The position numbers were made by a program, and so were the translations under genes. A stretch of 64,000 nt of DNA from Ciona savignyi. Taxonomy: Eukaryota; Chordata; Ascidiacea; Phlebobranchia; Cionidae. The stretch lies in assembly GCA_000149265.1 (NCBI GenBank), contig CH002892.1:498485-562484 (forward strand), in the 5' to 3' direction. Position 1 is the first letter of the stretch, and every line of letters starts with the position of its first letter. Positions 63,683 through 64,000 of the stretch are shown in pieces. The notes beneath the pieces were generated by a model. That model saw only the letters and a list, made by a program, of their open reading frames with translations, did not search any database and was not told where the DNA came from.

Positions 63683-63990
63683 ATGTGGCGCAAATGGACA
63701 GGTGGTGTGCTTATCAAGGTTGATTTATCTACAAATATAAATGATCGGGATTTTGAATATGTGGCGCAAATAGACAGGCGGTGTGCTTATCAAGGTTGAT
63801 TTATCTACAAATATAAATGACAGGGAATTTAGATATGTGGCGCAAATGGACAGGTGGTGTGCTTATCAAGGTTGATTTATCTACAAATATAAATGATCGG
63901 GATTTTGGATATGTGGCGCAAATAGACAGGTAATGTGTTTATCAAGCTTGATTTCGGTACAAATATATTTTTTAAGGTTGATATGAGTGT
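63683..63990 (+). repeat. 76-bp tandem array, four clean units
   Basis: Heads ATGTGGCGCAAATGGACAGG start at 63683, 63759, 63835 and 63911, exactly 76 bp apart. Each unit continues GTGTGCTTATCAAGGTTGAT, TTATCTACAAATATAAATGA and CGGGATTTTG. The fourth unit decays towards the window edge. Alternate units share A/G and G/T variants (AATGGACAGGTGG against AATAGACAGGCGG), which suggests a two-unit higher-order step. The single copies elsewhere in the window belong to this family. Confidence 0.96.
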
Positions 63991-64000
63991 TGGGGGAAGG

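Overview
The window looks like nuclear DNA of an invertebrate chordate, most likely a tunicate of the Ciona type. It is AT-rich, its genes are split into short exons with GT..AG introns, and it holds two connexin genes, a family confined to chordates, each cut into about ten coding exons instead of the nearly intronless vertebrate form. SINE-like repeats carry a tRNA-like promoter head. The species call is inference. Exons were joined by hand from reading frame, splice signals, intron phase and family motifs.

Layout. 1-16.2 kb: no gene recognised; scattered copies of a 76-bp repeat family, a 399-bp assembly gap and one SINE. 16.3-17.0 kb: two tRNA-Gln(TTG) genes on the minus strand. 18.2-20.0 kb: a secreted CAP/SCP-domain protein with a Ser/Thr/Pro-rich repeat tail (+). 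20.9-23.3 kb: a secreted lectin-like gene (-) with an H-type-lectin-like exon followed by C-type-lectin exons; its first intron is filled by a tandem array. 24.3-24.65 kb: a 31-bp minisatellite. 25-30.8 kb: nothing recognised apart from repeats. 30.9-38.0 kb: connexin gene A (+). 39.0-44.8 kb: connexin gene B (-), tail-to-tail with A, its introns crowded with SINEs. 45-50.3 kb: repeats, an isolated copy of an IQUB exon and a possible Ly6-like exon. 50.4-53.5 kb: a sugar transporter of the SLC2/GLUT family (-). 53.6-58.9 kb: nothing recognised. 59.0-59.6 kb: second copy of an interspersed element that is also at 46.6-47.3 kb. 60.1-63.6 kb: the 3' half of an IQUB-like gene (-), with a one-base frameshift. 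63.7-64.0 kb: a clean 76-bp tandem array.

The protein genes do not form a pathway. The notable biology is the convergent connexin pair, with matching exon lengths, an unusual cysteine-rich second extracellular loop and a shared C-terminal PDZ ligand. The notable genome dynamics are a SINE family that repeatedly sits at exon edges and whose tail seems to have seeded two separate minisatellites.
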